From the NCBI RefSeq assembly GCF_003352835.1, contig NZ_QLVD01000023.1, positions 124,001 to 188,000 of the forward strand: DNA of 64,000 bases, written 5' to 3'. Both the position numbers and the translations under genes were made by a program. Origin of the DNA: Ornithinimicrobium murale. GTDB taxonomy: Bacteria > Actinomycetota > Actinomycetes > Actinomycetales > Dermatophilaceae. Shown piece by piece: positions 17,292-26,329 of this stretch; positions within the stretch are counted from its first letter, which is position 1; every line of letters begins with the position of its first letter. The notes beneath the pieces were generated by a model. The model was not told the DNA's origin. It saw only the letters and a program-made list of their open reading frames with translations, and did not search any database.

Positions 17292-19945
17292 CCACCGGGT
17301 CACCACTCCCGCACGGGCTCCCGGGCCTCGACCCGACCTGGTCCCGCACGCTGTCGGCCCCGGACGCCGAGGGCACCCCCCGCACCTGGCACGTGCTCGA
17401 CAACGGCCCCCTGCTGGCTGCCGCCGGCATCGCCGTCGAGCAGACGCTGCTGTGCGTGCACGGCAACCCCACCTGGTCCTACCTGTGGCGCCGGGTGCTG
17501 GCCGAGGCCCCGCGCGGGTGGCGCGTGGTGGCCGTCGACCATCTCGGGATGGGCTACTCCGAGCGCACGGAGTCCCCCCGCACGCTCGGGCAGCGCGTGC
17601 AGGACCTGGGGGCGCTGACGCAGGCCCTCGGCATCGACGGCCCAGTCTCCACCCTCGCGCACGACTGGGGCGGTCCGATCAGCCTGGGCTGGGCCCTGGC
17701 CCACCGCGACCAGCTCCAGCAGGTGGTGCTGACCAACACCGCAGTCCACCAGCCCGAGGGCTCGCCGCTGCCCAGCGCGATCGCCACGGTCCGCACCCCG
17801 CCGCTGCTGGACCTGATCACCCGCCGCACTCCCGGGTTCGTCTGGGCCGCCACCGCCACCTGTCGCCCGGCCCTGCCCGAGGCAGTCCGCGCCTCCTTCG
17901 CCGCGCCCTACGCCACCGCCGCACGACGCACGGCCGTGCGGGACTTCGTGGCCGACATCCCGGTCTCGACGGGGCACCTCAGCCACGCGACCCTCACCGA
18001 GATCGCCGACGGGCTCGGCGCGCTCGCCGAGGTGCCCTCGCTGCTGGTGTGGGGCCTGGCCGACCCGGTGTTCTCCGGCCGTTACCTGGCAGACCTGCAG
18101 GCCCGGCTCCCCCATGCCGACGTGCACACCTATCCGGACGCGTCCCACCTTCCGCTGGAGGACCGTCCCGAGGGTGTCTCGTTGATCTGGGACTGGCTGA
18201 CCGACCGCCCGGACGAGGTCGCGGCGACGCCCTCCTCCGTGGTCCCGATCCGCATCGACCCGAGTGCACCCGAGCGAACGGCCATCGTGGAGCTCACCGG
18301 CGACGGTGGCCACATCACCTTCGGTGCGCTCGCCGACCGGGTCGAGGACCTGGCCCGCGGTCTGCACGCCCGGGGCGTGCGGCGCGGCCAACGAGTGGCG
18401 CTGCTGGTGAAGCCGGGGATCGACCTCACGACCGTGCTGTATGCCGTGTGGCGGCTGGGTGCCGTCGCCGTGGTCGCCGACGCCGGACTCGGGCGCCGGC
18501 GCCTGGGGGCTGCCCTGCGTGGCGCCGCACCGGATCACGTGATCGGCTTCCCCGCGGCGCGCGCACTGGTGGTCGCGGCGGGGGTCCCGGGGCAGTGGAT
18601 CCGCCTCGGCAGCGAGGACGTCGCGCTCCTGATGGCCGAGGGCGTGGGCCATCCGATCAGCGACGGCGAGCTCCTCAGCCCCACGGCCGAGCTCGACCGC
18701 GACGGGGCCGTCCTGTTCACCTCCGGAGCGACCGGCCCACCCAAGGGCGTCGTCTACACCCGGCGCCAGGTCGGCGCCCAGGTCGCCCTGCTCCGTGACA
18801 CCTTCGCCCTGCGTCCCGGCGAGCGCTTCGTGGCGGCCTTCGCGCCCTTTGCCCTCTATGGCCCGGCGCTCGGCCTGACCTCTGCCGTCCCGGACATGGA
18901 TGTCACCGCCCCGGACACGCTCACGGCCGCCACCCTGGCGGACGCGGTCGAGGCCGTCGACGCGAGCATCGTGTTCGCCTCTCCCGCAGCACTGTCCAAT
19001 GTCGTGGACACCGCCGACGAGCTCTCCGCCGCCCAGCGCGAGCAGCTCCGCCGACCCGAGCTGGTCCTGTCGGCCGGTGCTCCGGTCCCGGCCGCGCTGC
19101 TGCGCCGGGTCAAGGAGCTGTTGCCCGCCGCCGAGACGCAGACGCCCTATGGCATGACCGAGGCCCTGCCGGTCGCCACGCTCGACCCCACGAGCCTGGA
19201 CCCGGACGACCCCGCCGACCAGCAGGCCGGAGTCTGCGTCGGCGTCCCTCTGGAGGGCGTCACCGTGCGGCTGGCCCCGGTGCAGGCCGACGGAACCACC
19301 TCCGCGGAACTGACCTCTGCCACCGGCGTGCTGGGCGAGATCGTGGTGCGCGCACCGCACGTCAAGGAGCGGTACGACCGGCTCTGGGGCACCCAGCGCG
19401 CCAGCGCCCGCCCGCCCGGCTGGCACCGCACCGGTGACGTCGGGCACCTCGATGACCGTGGTCGGCTCTGGGTCGAGGGGCGACTGGCTCACGTGATCAC
19501 CACCGCCGAGGGCCCCGTCGCGCCGTATGCCGTGGAGCAGGCCATCGAGACCGTCCCCGGAGTGCGTCGGGCCGCCGTGGTCGGGGTCGGCCCCGCCGGC
19601 ACCCAGCAGGTCGTCGCGATCGTCGTGCCCCAGGGCGCGAGTGCCCGGCATCGCCGGCAGGCTGACACCACCGTGCCCGCCGAGGTGGCCGCCCGAGTCC
19701 GCAAGGCGGCGACACTCCGCGTCATGGCGGGGCCGCAGGACACTGCAGGAGTGCCGGTCGACCTGCGCGGCGTCCCGATCGCAGCGGTGCTGCGCAAGGA
19801 CTGGCTGCCCGTCGACATCCGGCACGCCGCGAAGGTCGACCGGACCGAGCTGGCCCGCTGGGCGACCACCCTGCTGCACGGCCGGAAGACCGCGCGCGAG
19901 AGCTTCCGCCGCCACCCCCGGGCGCCGAGCCGCAGGAGCCGGTGA
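17288..19945 (+). CDS. oleBC: OleBC fusion: beta-lactone decarboxylase plus beta-lactone synthetase
   Basis: An 885-residue bifunctional protein. Residues 1 to about 300 are an alpha/beta hydrolase of the haloalkane-dehalogenase type (VHGNPTWSYLWRR; nucleophile Asp126 in AHDWGG), matching OleB, which decarboxylates a beta-lactone to a cis-olefin. From about residue 330 to the end it is an AMP-forming adenylate enzyme: LFTSGATGPPKGVVYTRR (near 476), TPYGMTEALPV, and RTGDVGHLDDRGRLWVEGR (near 715), matching OleC, which closes the beta-hydroxy acid to a beta-lactone. The fusion is typical of actinobacterial ole clusters and suggests hand-over of the lactone. The GTG start at 17288 overlaps the oleA stop (GTGA); the end overlaps oleD. 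Confidence 0.95.
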   Translation: MTTGSPLPHGLPGLDPTWSRTLSAPDAEGTPRTWHVLDNGPLLAAAGIAVEQTLLCVHGNPTWSYLWRRVLAEAPRGWRVVAVDHLGMGYSERTESPRTLGQRVQDLGALTQALGIDGPVSTLAHDWGGPISLGWALAHRDQLQQVVLTNTAVHQPEGSPLPSAIATVRTPPLLDLITRRTPGFVWAATATCRPALPEAVRASFAAPYATAARRTAVRDFVADIPVSTGHLSHATLTEIADGLGALAEVPSLLVWGLADPVFSGRYLADLQARLPHADVHTYPDASHLPLEDRPEGVSLIWDWLTDRPDEVAATPSSVVPIRIDPSAPERTAIVELTGDGGHITFGALADRVEDLARGLHARGVRRGQRVALLVKPGIDLTTVLYAVWRLGAVAVVADAGLGRRRLGAALRGAAPDHVIGFPAARALVVAAGVPGQWIRLGSEDVALLMAEGVGHPISDGELLSPTAELDRDGAVLFTSGATGPPKGVVYTRRQVGAQVALLRDTFALRPGERFVAAFAPFALYGPALGLTSAVPDMDVTAPDTLTAATLADAVEAVDASIVFASPAALSNVVDTADELSAAQREQLRRPELVLSAGAPVPAALLRRVKELLPAAETQTPYGMTEALPVATLDPTSLDPDDPADQQAGVCVGVPLEGVTVRLAPVQADGTTSAELTSATGVLGEIVVRAPHVKERYDRLWGTQRASARPPGWHRTGDVGHLDDRGRLWVEGRLAHVITTAEGPVAPYAVEQAIETVPGVRRAAVVGVGPAGTQQVVAIVVPQGASARHRRQADTTVPAEVAARVRKAATLRVMAGPQDTAGVPVDLRGVPIAAVLRKDWLPVDIRHAAKVDRTELARWATTLLHGRKTARESFRRHPRAPSRRSR

Positions 19946-21012
19946 TGCGGGTCCTGGTCACCGGAGCCAGCGGCATGCTCGGCCGGGCCGTCGCGGACAC
20001 GCTGGCCGCCCGCGGTCAGGACGTCACCGTCCTGCAGCGACGCCCTTCGGGCAGCGCCCACCGGGAGGTGCTCGGCGATGTCGCCGACCCTGCGGCGATC
20101 CAGGAAGCCGTCGAGGGGCAGGAAGCCGTCATCCACCTGGCCGCCAAGGTCAACGTGGTCGGCGCCTGGGAGGACTACCGCCTGACCAACATCGAGGGCA
20201 CGCGCCGCCTGGTCGAGGCGGCCCGGGCCGGTTCCGTGCAGCGGTTCGTGCAGGTCTCCTCCCCGTCGGTCGCGCACGCCGGGGACTCCCTGGTCGGCGC
20301 GGGTGCCGGCCCCGCCGACCCGGACCGGGCACGGGGCCACTACGCCCGCAGCAAGGCCGCCGCCGAGCTGATCGCCCTGGCCGCGGACGGTGCCGACCTG
20401 ACGGTCACCGCGATCCGACCGCACCTGGTGTGGGGGCCGGGCGACACCCAGCTGATCGGCCGCATCCTGCAGCGCGCCCGGGCGGGGCGGCTCCCGGTCC
20501 TGGGGCGCGGCACCAGCCTGGTCGACACCACCTATGTCACCAATGCCGCCGACGCGATCGTGGCGGCCCTGGACCGCGCTGACCGGGCCCGTGGGCGTGC
20601 CCTGGTCGTGACCAACGGTGAGCCCCGCCCCATCGGTGAGCTGATCCGTGACATCTGCCTCGCCGGCGGTGCCCCTCCGCCGCGGCTGCGCATCCCTGCC
20701 CGTGTGGCCTGGGCAGCGGGCGCTACCGTCGAGGGCGCGATGGCACTGTCCCACGTGCTGCCCGGGGTGCCACCGATCACCGAGCCCCCACTCACTCGCT
20801 TCCTGGCGGAGCAGCTGTCCACGGCCCACTGGTTCGACCAGCGGGAGACCCGACGCCTGCTGGGCTGGGCGCCCCGCGTGAGCCTGGACGAGGGGCTGCG
20901 GCTCCTCGCGGCAGCAACGACCCCGGACGAGGGGCTGCGGCTCCTCGCGGCAGCAACGACCCCGGACGAGGGGCTGCGACTCCTCTCGGCAGCAACGACC
21001 CCGGACCAGTAG
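19945..21012 (+). CDS. oleD: OleD, NADPH-dependent beta-keto acid reductase
   Basis: Reduces the OleA product to a beta-hydroxy acid, the substrate of the OleC domain. The 355-residue extended short-chain dehydrogenase has the Rossmann motif VLVTGASGMLG at the start and the catalytic Tyr133-x-x-x-Lys137 in GHYARSKAAAEL. The ATG at 19945 shares its A with the oleBC stop (TGATG); a GTG at 19942 would add one Met-equivalent residue. The last 42 residues are odd: three tandem copies of a 13-residue unit (DEGLRLLAAATTP) encoded by 39-base repeats, an apparent recent expansion of the C-terminal helix. Confidence 0.95.
   Translation: MRVLVTGASGMLGRAVADTLAARGQDVTVLQRRPSGSAHREVLGDVADPAAIQEAVEGQEAVIHLAAKVNVVGAWEDYRLTNIEGTRRLVEAARAGSVQRFVQVSSPSVAHAGDSLVGAGAGPADPDRARGHYARSKAAAELIALAADGADLTVTAIRPHLVWGPGDTQLIGRILQRARAGRLPVLGRGTSLVDTTYVTNAADAIVAALDRADRARGRALVVTNGEPRPIGELIRDICLAGGAPPPRLRIPARVAWAAGATVEGAMALSHVLPGVPPITEPPLTRFLAEQLSTAHWFDQRETRRLLGWAPRVSLDEGLRLLAAATTPDEGLRLLAAATTPDEGLRLLSAATTPDQ
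20887..21003 (+). repeat. three tandem 39-bp repeats in the 3-prime end of oleD
   Basis: Units at 20887-20925, 20926-20964 and 20965-21003. The first two are identical and the third differs at two bases. Each begins GACGAGGGGCTGCG and encodes DEGLRLLAAATTP (last copy DEGLRLLSAATTP). The reading frame is kept. Confidence 0.97.
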
Positions 21013-21093
21013 CCTGGCTCCTGCTGGAACCACCGCGGGCAGGGAGCCGTTGGGACCTGCGGTGGCGATGACACGAGGGACAGAGGCTGAGGC

Positions 21094-22329
21094 ATGAGCA
21101 GGGCATCGCGCGCACGGCGTGCAGCGGCCGCAGCTGCCTATGGCGGTGGCGGGGTGGCCGTGGCAGGGCTGGCCGGCTGGGCGTTGCTGCAGGCCGAGGT
21201 GCAGGTGGCCAAGCGGGTCATCGGCGACGGCCCGGGCGTCCCTCAGAAGCACGAGGGGACCTATGGCGCGGGTTTCGGTGAGCCCCACCGGATCCTGGTC
21301 CTCGGAGACAGCACAGCCGCAGGTGTCGGGGCCAGCCGTCCGGAAGAGGCGATCGGCTCCATCGTCGCGACCGGCGTGGCCGCCCTGACCGGCCGCCCGG
21401 TCGAGCTGCGCAATGCCTCCCGCAGTGGCGCCACGTCGCCGCAGCTGCTCGGGCAGCTCGAGCGTGGCCTGCACGACATGCCCGAGCCCGACGTGGTGAT
21501 CATCATGATCGGCGCCAACGACGTCAAGGAGCGCCTCGACCGAGCCGTGTCGGTCCGCGCGCTGAGCGAGACGGTGACCCGCCTGGTCGACCTGGGCGCC
21601 GCCGTCATCGTCGGCACCTGCCCCGATCTCGGCACGGTCCGCCCGATTCCCCAACCCCTGCGGGCCCTCGTGCAGCGCTGGAGCCGTGACCTGGCAGCCG
21701 CACAGACCGTGGCCGTGGTCGAGGCCGGCGGCCGCACGGTGTCCACCGGCGACCTGCTCGGCCCGAGCTTCCGGGAGTCCCCGGCGCAGATGTTCAGCGC
21801 GGACGGGCTGCACCCGTCCTCGGCCGGCTACGCCCGAGCCGCTGCCGCCCTGCTGCCCAGTGTCGTCGACGGCCTGGGCCTGCGCACCCTGGACACCGAC
21901 CGCACCCCGGACCACCGTCGGGGTGAGCGGATCGAACCTCTCGCGCAGGCTGCGGAGCGCGCTGTCCTCGATCCCGGCAGCGAGGTCAGCGCCGTCGACG
22001 TGGACGGCCGCGCGCGCGGTGATCGCGGCAGATGGGCGCAGCTGCTGCGCCGGCACCGCTCCCCCGCGCAACACCCGGGGGCGACCCACCCCGATACCTC
22101 TGAACCCACCGCCCCTGACCAGAACACCCCTCACCAGAACACCCCTGACCAGAACACCCCTGACCAGAACACCCCTGCCCAGAACACCCCTGACCAGAAC
22201 ACCCCTGACCAGAACACCCCTGCCCAGAACACTCCCGAACAGAGCGCCACCGATCAGAGCACCCCTGACATGAAGGGCACCACTGCAGACGCATGGCCCA
22301 CCACGGCCGGTCGGGACAGCACAGACTGA
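21094..22329 (+). CDS. SGNH/GDSL-type hydrolase with repetitive C-terminal tail
   Basis: A 411-residue probable exported hydrolase. An N-terminal signal anchor (residues about 10-35, AAYGGGGVAVAGLAGWALL) precedes an SGNH domain with block I GDSTAAGVGA, the block III tract IGANDV, and the catalytic Asp/His block as DGLHPSSAGY. It would hydrolyse an ester, such as a lipid, acyl sugar or cell-wall acetyl group; the substrate is unknown. From about residue 340 there are eight PxQNT pentapeptides encoded by 15-base repeats (22112-22231), then an acidic, polar tail. It lies 81 bases after oleD and could share its transcript, but a link to olefin metabolism is only positional. Confidence 0.85.
   Translation: MSRASRARRAAAAAAYGGGGVAVAGLAGWALLQAEVQVAKRVIGDGPGVPQKHEGTYGAGFGEPHRILVLGDSTAAGVGASRPEEAIGSIVATGVAALTGRPVELRNASRSGATSPQLLGQLERGLHDMPEPDVVIIMIGANDVKERLDRAVSVRALSETVTRLVDLGAAVIVGTCPDLGTVRPIPQPLRALVQRWSRDLAAAQTVAVVEAGGRTVSTGDLLGPSFRESPAQMFSADGLHPSSAGYARAAAALLPSVVDGLGLRTLDTDRTPDHRRGERIEPLAQAAERAVLDPGSEVSAVDVDGRARGDRGRWAQLLRRHRSPAQHPGATHPDTSEPTAPDQNTPHQNTPDQNTPDQNTPAQNTPDQNTPDQNTPAQNTPEQSATDQSTPDMKGTTADAWPTTAGRDSTD
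22112..22231 (+). repeat. eight 15-bp tandem repeats (PxQNT)
   Basis: Eight consecutive 15-base units of the type CCCCTGACCAGAACA inside the SGNH hydrolase gene, encoding P(D/H/A)QNT. Changes fall in the second codon (GAC, CAC, GCC). In frame throughout. Confidence 0.95.
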
Positions 22330-22347
22330 CCGGCCTGTCGGCATACC

Positions 22348-22381
22348 GGGCCGCCCCTGATTTCGGGCCGCCCCGTGATTT
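22348..22381. repeat. direct repeat in nhaA leader
   Basis: GGGCCGCCCCTGATTT (22348-22363) is followed one base later by GGGCCGCCCCGTGATTT (22365-22381). It lies between the SGNH hydrolase stop and nhaA; role unknown. Confidence 0.7.
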
Positions 22382-22476
22382 AACGCCGCCGGGTGCCGAG
22401 CAGTTAGAGTGAGGGCCGAACAATGGTGTGCCGGGAAGTCTGGTCGGCGTAATCGCAATCGACCCCAGGAGACCGT

Positions 22477-23850
22477 GTGTCCAACAGCACAGACCAATCA
22501 CCCGGCCCGCCGGGAACCCACACGACGTTCGGTCGCGGCAGCTATTCCGAGGTCGTCCGGATCGGCAGTCTGCTCCGCCGGGAAACGGTCGGCGGGATGC
22601 TCCTGGTCGGAGCGGCCATCGTGGCCATCATCTGGGCCAACTCCCCGTTCTCCGACAGCTACTTCGCGATCCGCGATGTCGAGTTCGGCTACGAGCCGTG
22701 GCACCTCAAGCTCAGCATCGGCGCCTGGGCGGCCGATGGTCTCCTGGCGATCTTCTTCTTCATGGTCGGGCTGGAGCTCAAGCGCGAGATCATGATCGGC
22801 GACCTGCGGCAGTGGGACCGTGCCCTCGTGCCGGTCGCAGCAGCCTTCGGCGGTGTCGCCATCCCGGCGCTGATCTATCTGGCGATCAACTGGGGCAACT
22901 CCGAGGCCATGCAGGGTTGGGCGATCCCGACCGCCACCGACATCGCCTTCGCCGTCGCGGTGCTGGCCATCATCGGCTCGCACCTGCCGCCCGCCCTGCG
23001 GATCTTCCTGCTGACACTCGCGGTCGTCGATGACCTGATCGCGATCCTGATCATCGCCTTCGTCTACTCCTCCGGCATCAGCTTCAGCACGCTGCTGTGG
23101 TCGCTGATCCCGCTCACGGCCTACGCCCTGCTCGCCCGCCGCCGGCGGCCGCTGTTCCGGGCCGGTCACCTCCCAGCCTGGCTCCTCCTGCTGCCGATCG
23201 GCATCGCCTTCTGGGCGCTGATCCACGCCTCCGGCATCCATGCCACGATCGCTGGTGTCGTCCTCGGCTTCACGGTCCCGGCCCGGCTCCGCGCGGATCG
23301 GGGCGAGCCGGACTCGGATAGCGACCACGGGTTGGCCGAGCTCTTCGAGCACCGTGTCCGACCGCTGTCCGCCGGCTTCGCGGTGCCGGTGTTCGCCTTC
23401 TTCTCGGCGGGCGTCGCGATCGGCGGGATGGAGGGCCTGACCGCTGCACTGAGCTCGACGGTGACGATCGGGATCGTGGCTGGCCTGGTCGTCGGCAAGA
23501 TCGTCGGCATCACCGGGACGACCTATCTGGTCACCAAGGTGACCCGGTCCAATCTGGACCCGTCCCTGCGCTGGATCGATGTTGCGGGTGTGGCCTCTCT
23601 TGCCGGCATCGGCTTCACCGTGTCCCTGCTCGTGGCCGAGCTCAGCTTCGGGAGCGGCACCGACATGGGCGACCACGCCAAGGTCGGCATCTTCCTCGCC
23701 TCGCTGCTCGCGGCAATCGTCGGCGCGATCATCCTCTCGTCGCGCAACAAGCACTATGCGGCGCTGGAGGAGCGGGATGCGGTCGACTCCGACGGGGACG
23801 GCACACCCGATGTCTATGAGACCTCCGAGGTCGAGCCGCCGCGAGACTGA
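22477..23850 (+). CDS. nhaA: Na+/H+ antiporter NhaA
   Basis: A 457-residue inner-membrane antiporter exchanging cytoplasmic Na+ for external protons, with about 12 hydrophobic helices. Family hallmarks: [18 protein letters not shown], the helix IV tract [13 protein letters not shown] and the paired aspartates in [13 protein letters not shown] (near residue 184). The start is the GTG at 22477 (VSNSTDQ), with AGGAG eight bases before it. The cytoplasmic tail ends in an unusual acidic stretch, [16 protein letters not shown], resembling a thrombospondin-3-type calcium-binding loop. The nucleotidyltransferase gene begins four bases after the stop. Confidence 0.95.
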   Translation: MSNSTDQSPGPPGTHTTFGRGSYSEVVRIGSLLRRETVGGMLLVGAAIVAIIWANSPFSDSYFAIRDVEFGYEPWHLKLSIGAWAADGLLAIFFFMVGLELKREIMIGDLRQWDRALVPVAAAFGGVAIPALIYLAINWGNSEAMQGWAIPTATDIAFAVAVLAIIGSHLPPALRIFLLTLAVVDDLIAILIIAFVYSSGISFSTLLWSLIPLTAYALLARRRRPLFRAGHLPAWLLLLPIGIAFWALIHASGIHATIAGVVLGFTVPARLRADRGEPDSDSDHGLAELFEHRVRPLSAGFAVPVFAFFSAGVAIGGMEGLTAALSSTVTIGIVAGLVVGKIVGITGTTYLVTKVTRSNLDPSLRWIDVAGVASLAGIGFTVSLLVAELSFGSGTDMGDHAKVGIFLASLLAAIVGAIILSSRNKHYAALEERDAVDSDGDGTPDVYETSEVEPPRD

Positions 23851-23854
23851 GGTT

Positions 23855-24523
23855 GTGGCGGAGGACCACGTCGCCGCACCATCGGATCAGCCCTCGGGCC
23901 AGGTTGCTGTCCCCGGGGCCCTCTCCTCCAGCGAGGTGTCTAGGCCCTGGGACCCGCTGCCCCTGAGCGTGGTCGCTGACCTGATGGCGCGCACCGAGCG
24001 GCCGTGGCTCATCGCTGGCGGACACGCCATCGACCTGTTTGTCGGTCGCACGACCCGTGAGCACGCCGACATCGACGTGCTGCTGCGCCGAGACCAGCAG
24101 GCGGTGCACGAGGTGCTCCCGGGCTGGGAGACGTTTGCCGCAGACCCGCCGGGGCAGCTCCGGCCGTGGCCCGCGGGCGAGATCCTCCCCGACGGCGTGC
24201 ACGACATCTGGTGCCGCCCGGACCCCGGCTCCCCCTGGCAACTGCAGTTCATGCTCGACGAGGCCGAGGGCGACCTCTGGGTCTCTCGACGCAACGCGCA
24301 GGTGCGGCGTCCACTCGGTGAGCTACGGCATACGTCAGCCTCGGGGTTTCCCTATCTCGCACCTGAGGTCCAACTGTTCTACAAGGCCAGGGGACGACGC
24401 CCCAAGGACGAGCAGGACCTCGACAGCGCGCTGCCGCTTCTGTCGGGTGAGCAGCGGGACTGGTTGCGGGCCGCCATCGCCCGAACCGCCCCCGACCACC
24501 CCTGGCTGGGCCGGCTGCCCTGA
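23855..24523 (+). CDS. nucleotidyltransferase-fold protein (aminoglycoside 2-double-prime adenylyltransferase-like)
   Basis: A 222-residue protein with the nucleotidyltransferase core WLIAGGHAIDLFVGR followed by HADIDVLLRRDQQAV (catalytic acidic pair in ADIDV), then DIWCRPDPGSPWQLQFML and YLAPEVQLFYKARGRRPKDEQ. This layout is shared by the ANT(2-double-prime)-related family, most members of which are not proven resistance enzymes. The start is the GTG at 23855, four bases after the nhaA stop, which suggests co-transcription. A later ATG (MARTERPWL) would cut just before the core. Natural substrate unknown. Confidence 0.75.
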   Translation: MAEDHVAAPSDQPSGQVAVPGALSSSEVSRPWDPLPLSVVADLMARTERPWLIAGGHAIDLFVGRTTREHADIDVLLRRDQQAVHEVLPGWETFAADPPGQLRPWPAGEILPDGVHDIWCRPDPGSPWQLQFMLDEAEGDLWVSRRNAQVRRPLGELRHTSASGFPYLAPEVQLFYKARGRRPKDEQDLDSALPLLSGEQRDWLRAAIARTAPDHPWLGRLP

Positions 24524-24685
24524 CGCTCAGCAGCCGACCGGCCCCTGGCCGGGCCGACGACGACGGCGACACCCACCGACCACCCTGGGTCACGGCATAC
24601 CAGTGTCGTTCCACACGATGGGACCGCCGACGGACTGCGCCGGCCGGCCTCCTAGACTCGACAACACCGACTATCAGGAGGAACC

Positions 24686-25909
24686 ATGCCCGAGGCCGTC
24701 ATCGTCGCCGCTGCCCGCACCCCGATCGGACGTGCTTTCAAGGGTTCGCTGACCACCGTCCGCCCCGACGACCTCGCCGCCGGCGTGATCCGCGCGGCCC
24801 TGGACCAGGTCCCCGAGCTCGACCCGACCACCATCGACGACCTGCACCTGGGTTGCGCCGAGCCGTGGGGTGAGCACGGGCAGAACATGGCGCGGGTCGT
24901 GTCCGTCCTGCTCGGCCTGGACAACGTGCCGGGCACCACGATCAACCGGTTCTGTGCCTCCTCCGTCCAGACCACCCGCATGGCGCTGCACGCGATCCGC
25001 GCCGGTGAGGGCGACGTCTTCATCAGCGCCGGCGTCGAGGCCGTCTCCCGGTATGCCGAGTTCTCCGGCGCCGGCGGCAGCAAGGAGGAGTGGCAGAACC
25101 CGAAGTTCGCCGACGCCATCGCTCGCAGCGCCCAGTTCGCGGAGACCAACCAGACCTGGACCGACCCGCGCGAGGAGGGTCTCCTGCCCGACATCTACCT
25201 CGCGATGGGGCAGACCGCCGAGAACGTCGCCACCTCTCGCGGGGTCTCCCGCGCGCGGCAGGACGAGTGGGGCGTGACCAGTCAGAACCGCGCCGAGGCC
25301 GCCATCAAGGCTGGGGTCTTCGAGCGGGAGATCGCGCCGGTCACCCTCGCCGACGGCACCGTGGTGAGCACCGACGACGGTCCCCGCGCCGGCGTCACCC
25401 TGGAGAAGGTCTCCCAGCTGCAGCCCGTCTTCCGCGAGGACGGCACCGTCACCGCCGGCAACTGCTGCTCCCTCAACGACGGTGCTGCCGCCCTGGTGAT
25501 CATGAGTGACGCCAAGGCCAAAGAGCTCGGCCTGACGCCGTTGGCTCGGGTCGTGTCCACCGGTGTCTCCGCCCTCTCCCCCGAGGTCATGGGTCTGGGA
25601 CCGGTCGAGGCCTCCCGACAGGCCCTGGCCCGGGCCGGCATGTCGATCGGCGACATGGACCTGTATGAGATCAACGAGGCCTTCGCCGCTCAGGTGCTGC
25701 CCTCGGCCGACGACCTCGGCATGGACTTCGACAAGCTCAACGTGCACGGCGGTGCGATCGCGCTGGGCCACCCCTTCGGCTCCACCGGCGCCCGCATCAG
25801 CACCACGCTGATCAACGCTCTCCGCACCCAGGACAAGCAGTTTGGCCTGGAGACCATGTGCGTCGGCGGCGGTCAGGGCATGGCCGTCATCCTCGAGCGG
25901 CTCAGCTGA
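24686..25909 (+). CDS. fadA: acetyl-CoA acyltransferase (thiolase, FadA-type)
   Basis: A 407-residue thiolase that cleaves 3-ketoacyl-CoA in fatty-acid beta-oxidation or condenses acyl-CoAs. The acyl-accepting cysteine is Cys90 in [11 protein letters not shown], the catalytic histidine is His362 in [14 protein letters not shown], and the second cysteine is Cys392 in [10 protein letters not shown]. The opening [19 protein letters not shown] is standard. The ATG at 24686 is preceded by a strong ribosome site (AGGAGG, spacing five). No FadB-type hydratase/dehydrogenase is adjacent, so it stands alone here, and a strong hairpin follows at 25948. Confidence 0.93.
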   Translation: MPEAVIVAAARTPIGRAFKGSLTTVRPDDLAAGVIRAALDQVPELDPTTIDDLHLGCAEPWGEHGQNMARVVSVLLGLDNVPGTTINRFCASSVQTTRMALHAIRAGEGDVFISAGVEAVSRYAEFSGAGGSKEEWQNPKFADAIARSAQFAETNQTWTDPREEGLLPDIYLAMGQTAENVATSRGVSRARQDEWGVTSQNRAEAAIKAGVFEREIAPVTLADGTVVSTDDGPRAGVTLEKVSQLQPVFREDGTVTAGNCCSLNDGAAALVIMSDAKAKELGLTPLARVVSTGVSALSPEVMGLGPVEASRQALARAGMSIGDMDLYEINEAFAAQVLPSADDLGMDFDKLNVHGGAIALGHPFGSTGARISTTLINALRTQDKQFGLETMCVGGGQGMAVILERLS

Positions 25910-25947
25910 CCAGCTGCTGAGAGGACCTGTTCCTCCTCGCGCGTCGC

Positions 25948-25981
25948 AGGGCGCCGGCACCCCCTTGGGGACCGGCGCCCT
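25948..25981 (+). terminator. GC-rich hairpin after the thiolase gene
   Basis: AGGGCGCCGG (25948-25957) pairs perfectly with CCGGCGCCCT (25972-25981) around a 14-base loop that is itself partly palindromic. It starts 39 bases after the thiolase stop. No U-tract, as is usual in high-GC actinobacteria. Confidence 0.75.
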
Positions 25982-26122
25982 GCTGTGTCTCCGGCTCGGT
26001 GGGGTGGGGGCTGATGTGCTGCCTGTATGCCGTGAGCTTGCCTCTCCCTGTGTGTCACGTTCCCACCGGGTGACCACGTCCGTCCGTCGGAGGACCGTCA
26101 GTGCTGGCCGTGCGCACGTGGC

Positions 26123-26254
26123 CTGTCGGGACCGCCGCGCGCAGATGGACTGTCGGGACCGCCGCGCGCAGATGACTGTCGGGACCGTCGCGCGCAGATG
26201 ACTGTCGGGACCGTCGCGCGCAGATGACTGTCGGGACCGCCGCGCGCAGATGGA
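26123..26254. repeat. five tandem 26-27-bp repeats upstream of HNH gene
   Basis: Units at 26123-26149, 26150-26175, 26176-26201, 26202-26227 and 26228-26254, each starting CTGTCGGGACCG and ending GCGCGCAGATGA or GATGGA. Copies 3 and 4 carry T for C after GACCG. The units abut without spacers, so this is not a CRISPR array. Confidence 0.95.
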
Positions 26255-26329
26255 CTGTCAGTGCCCGCTGCCAGAGTGGAACGTGCAAGGAAGAAGCCCG
26301 AGCGAGTTCTCCACACACCCTTGCATACG

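Noticed and set aside
17300-19915. Long minus-strand frame opposite oleBC
   Set aside because: Motif-free mirror of the oleBC gene; the plus frame carries all catalytic residues.
23855-24523. Calling the nucleotidyltransferase an antibiotic resistance enzyme
   Set aside because: Only the fold core is shared with ANT(2-double-prime) enzymes; most such chromosomal homologues have no shown resistance activity.
26123-26254. Possible CRISPR array
   Set aside because: Repeats directly abut with no unique spacers, and no cas genes are nearby.
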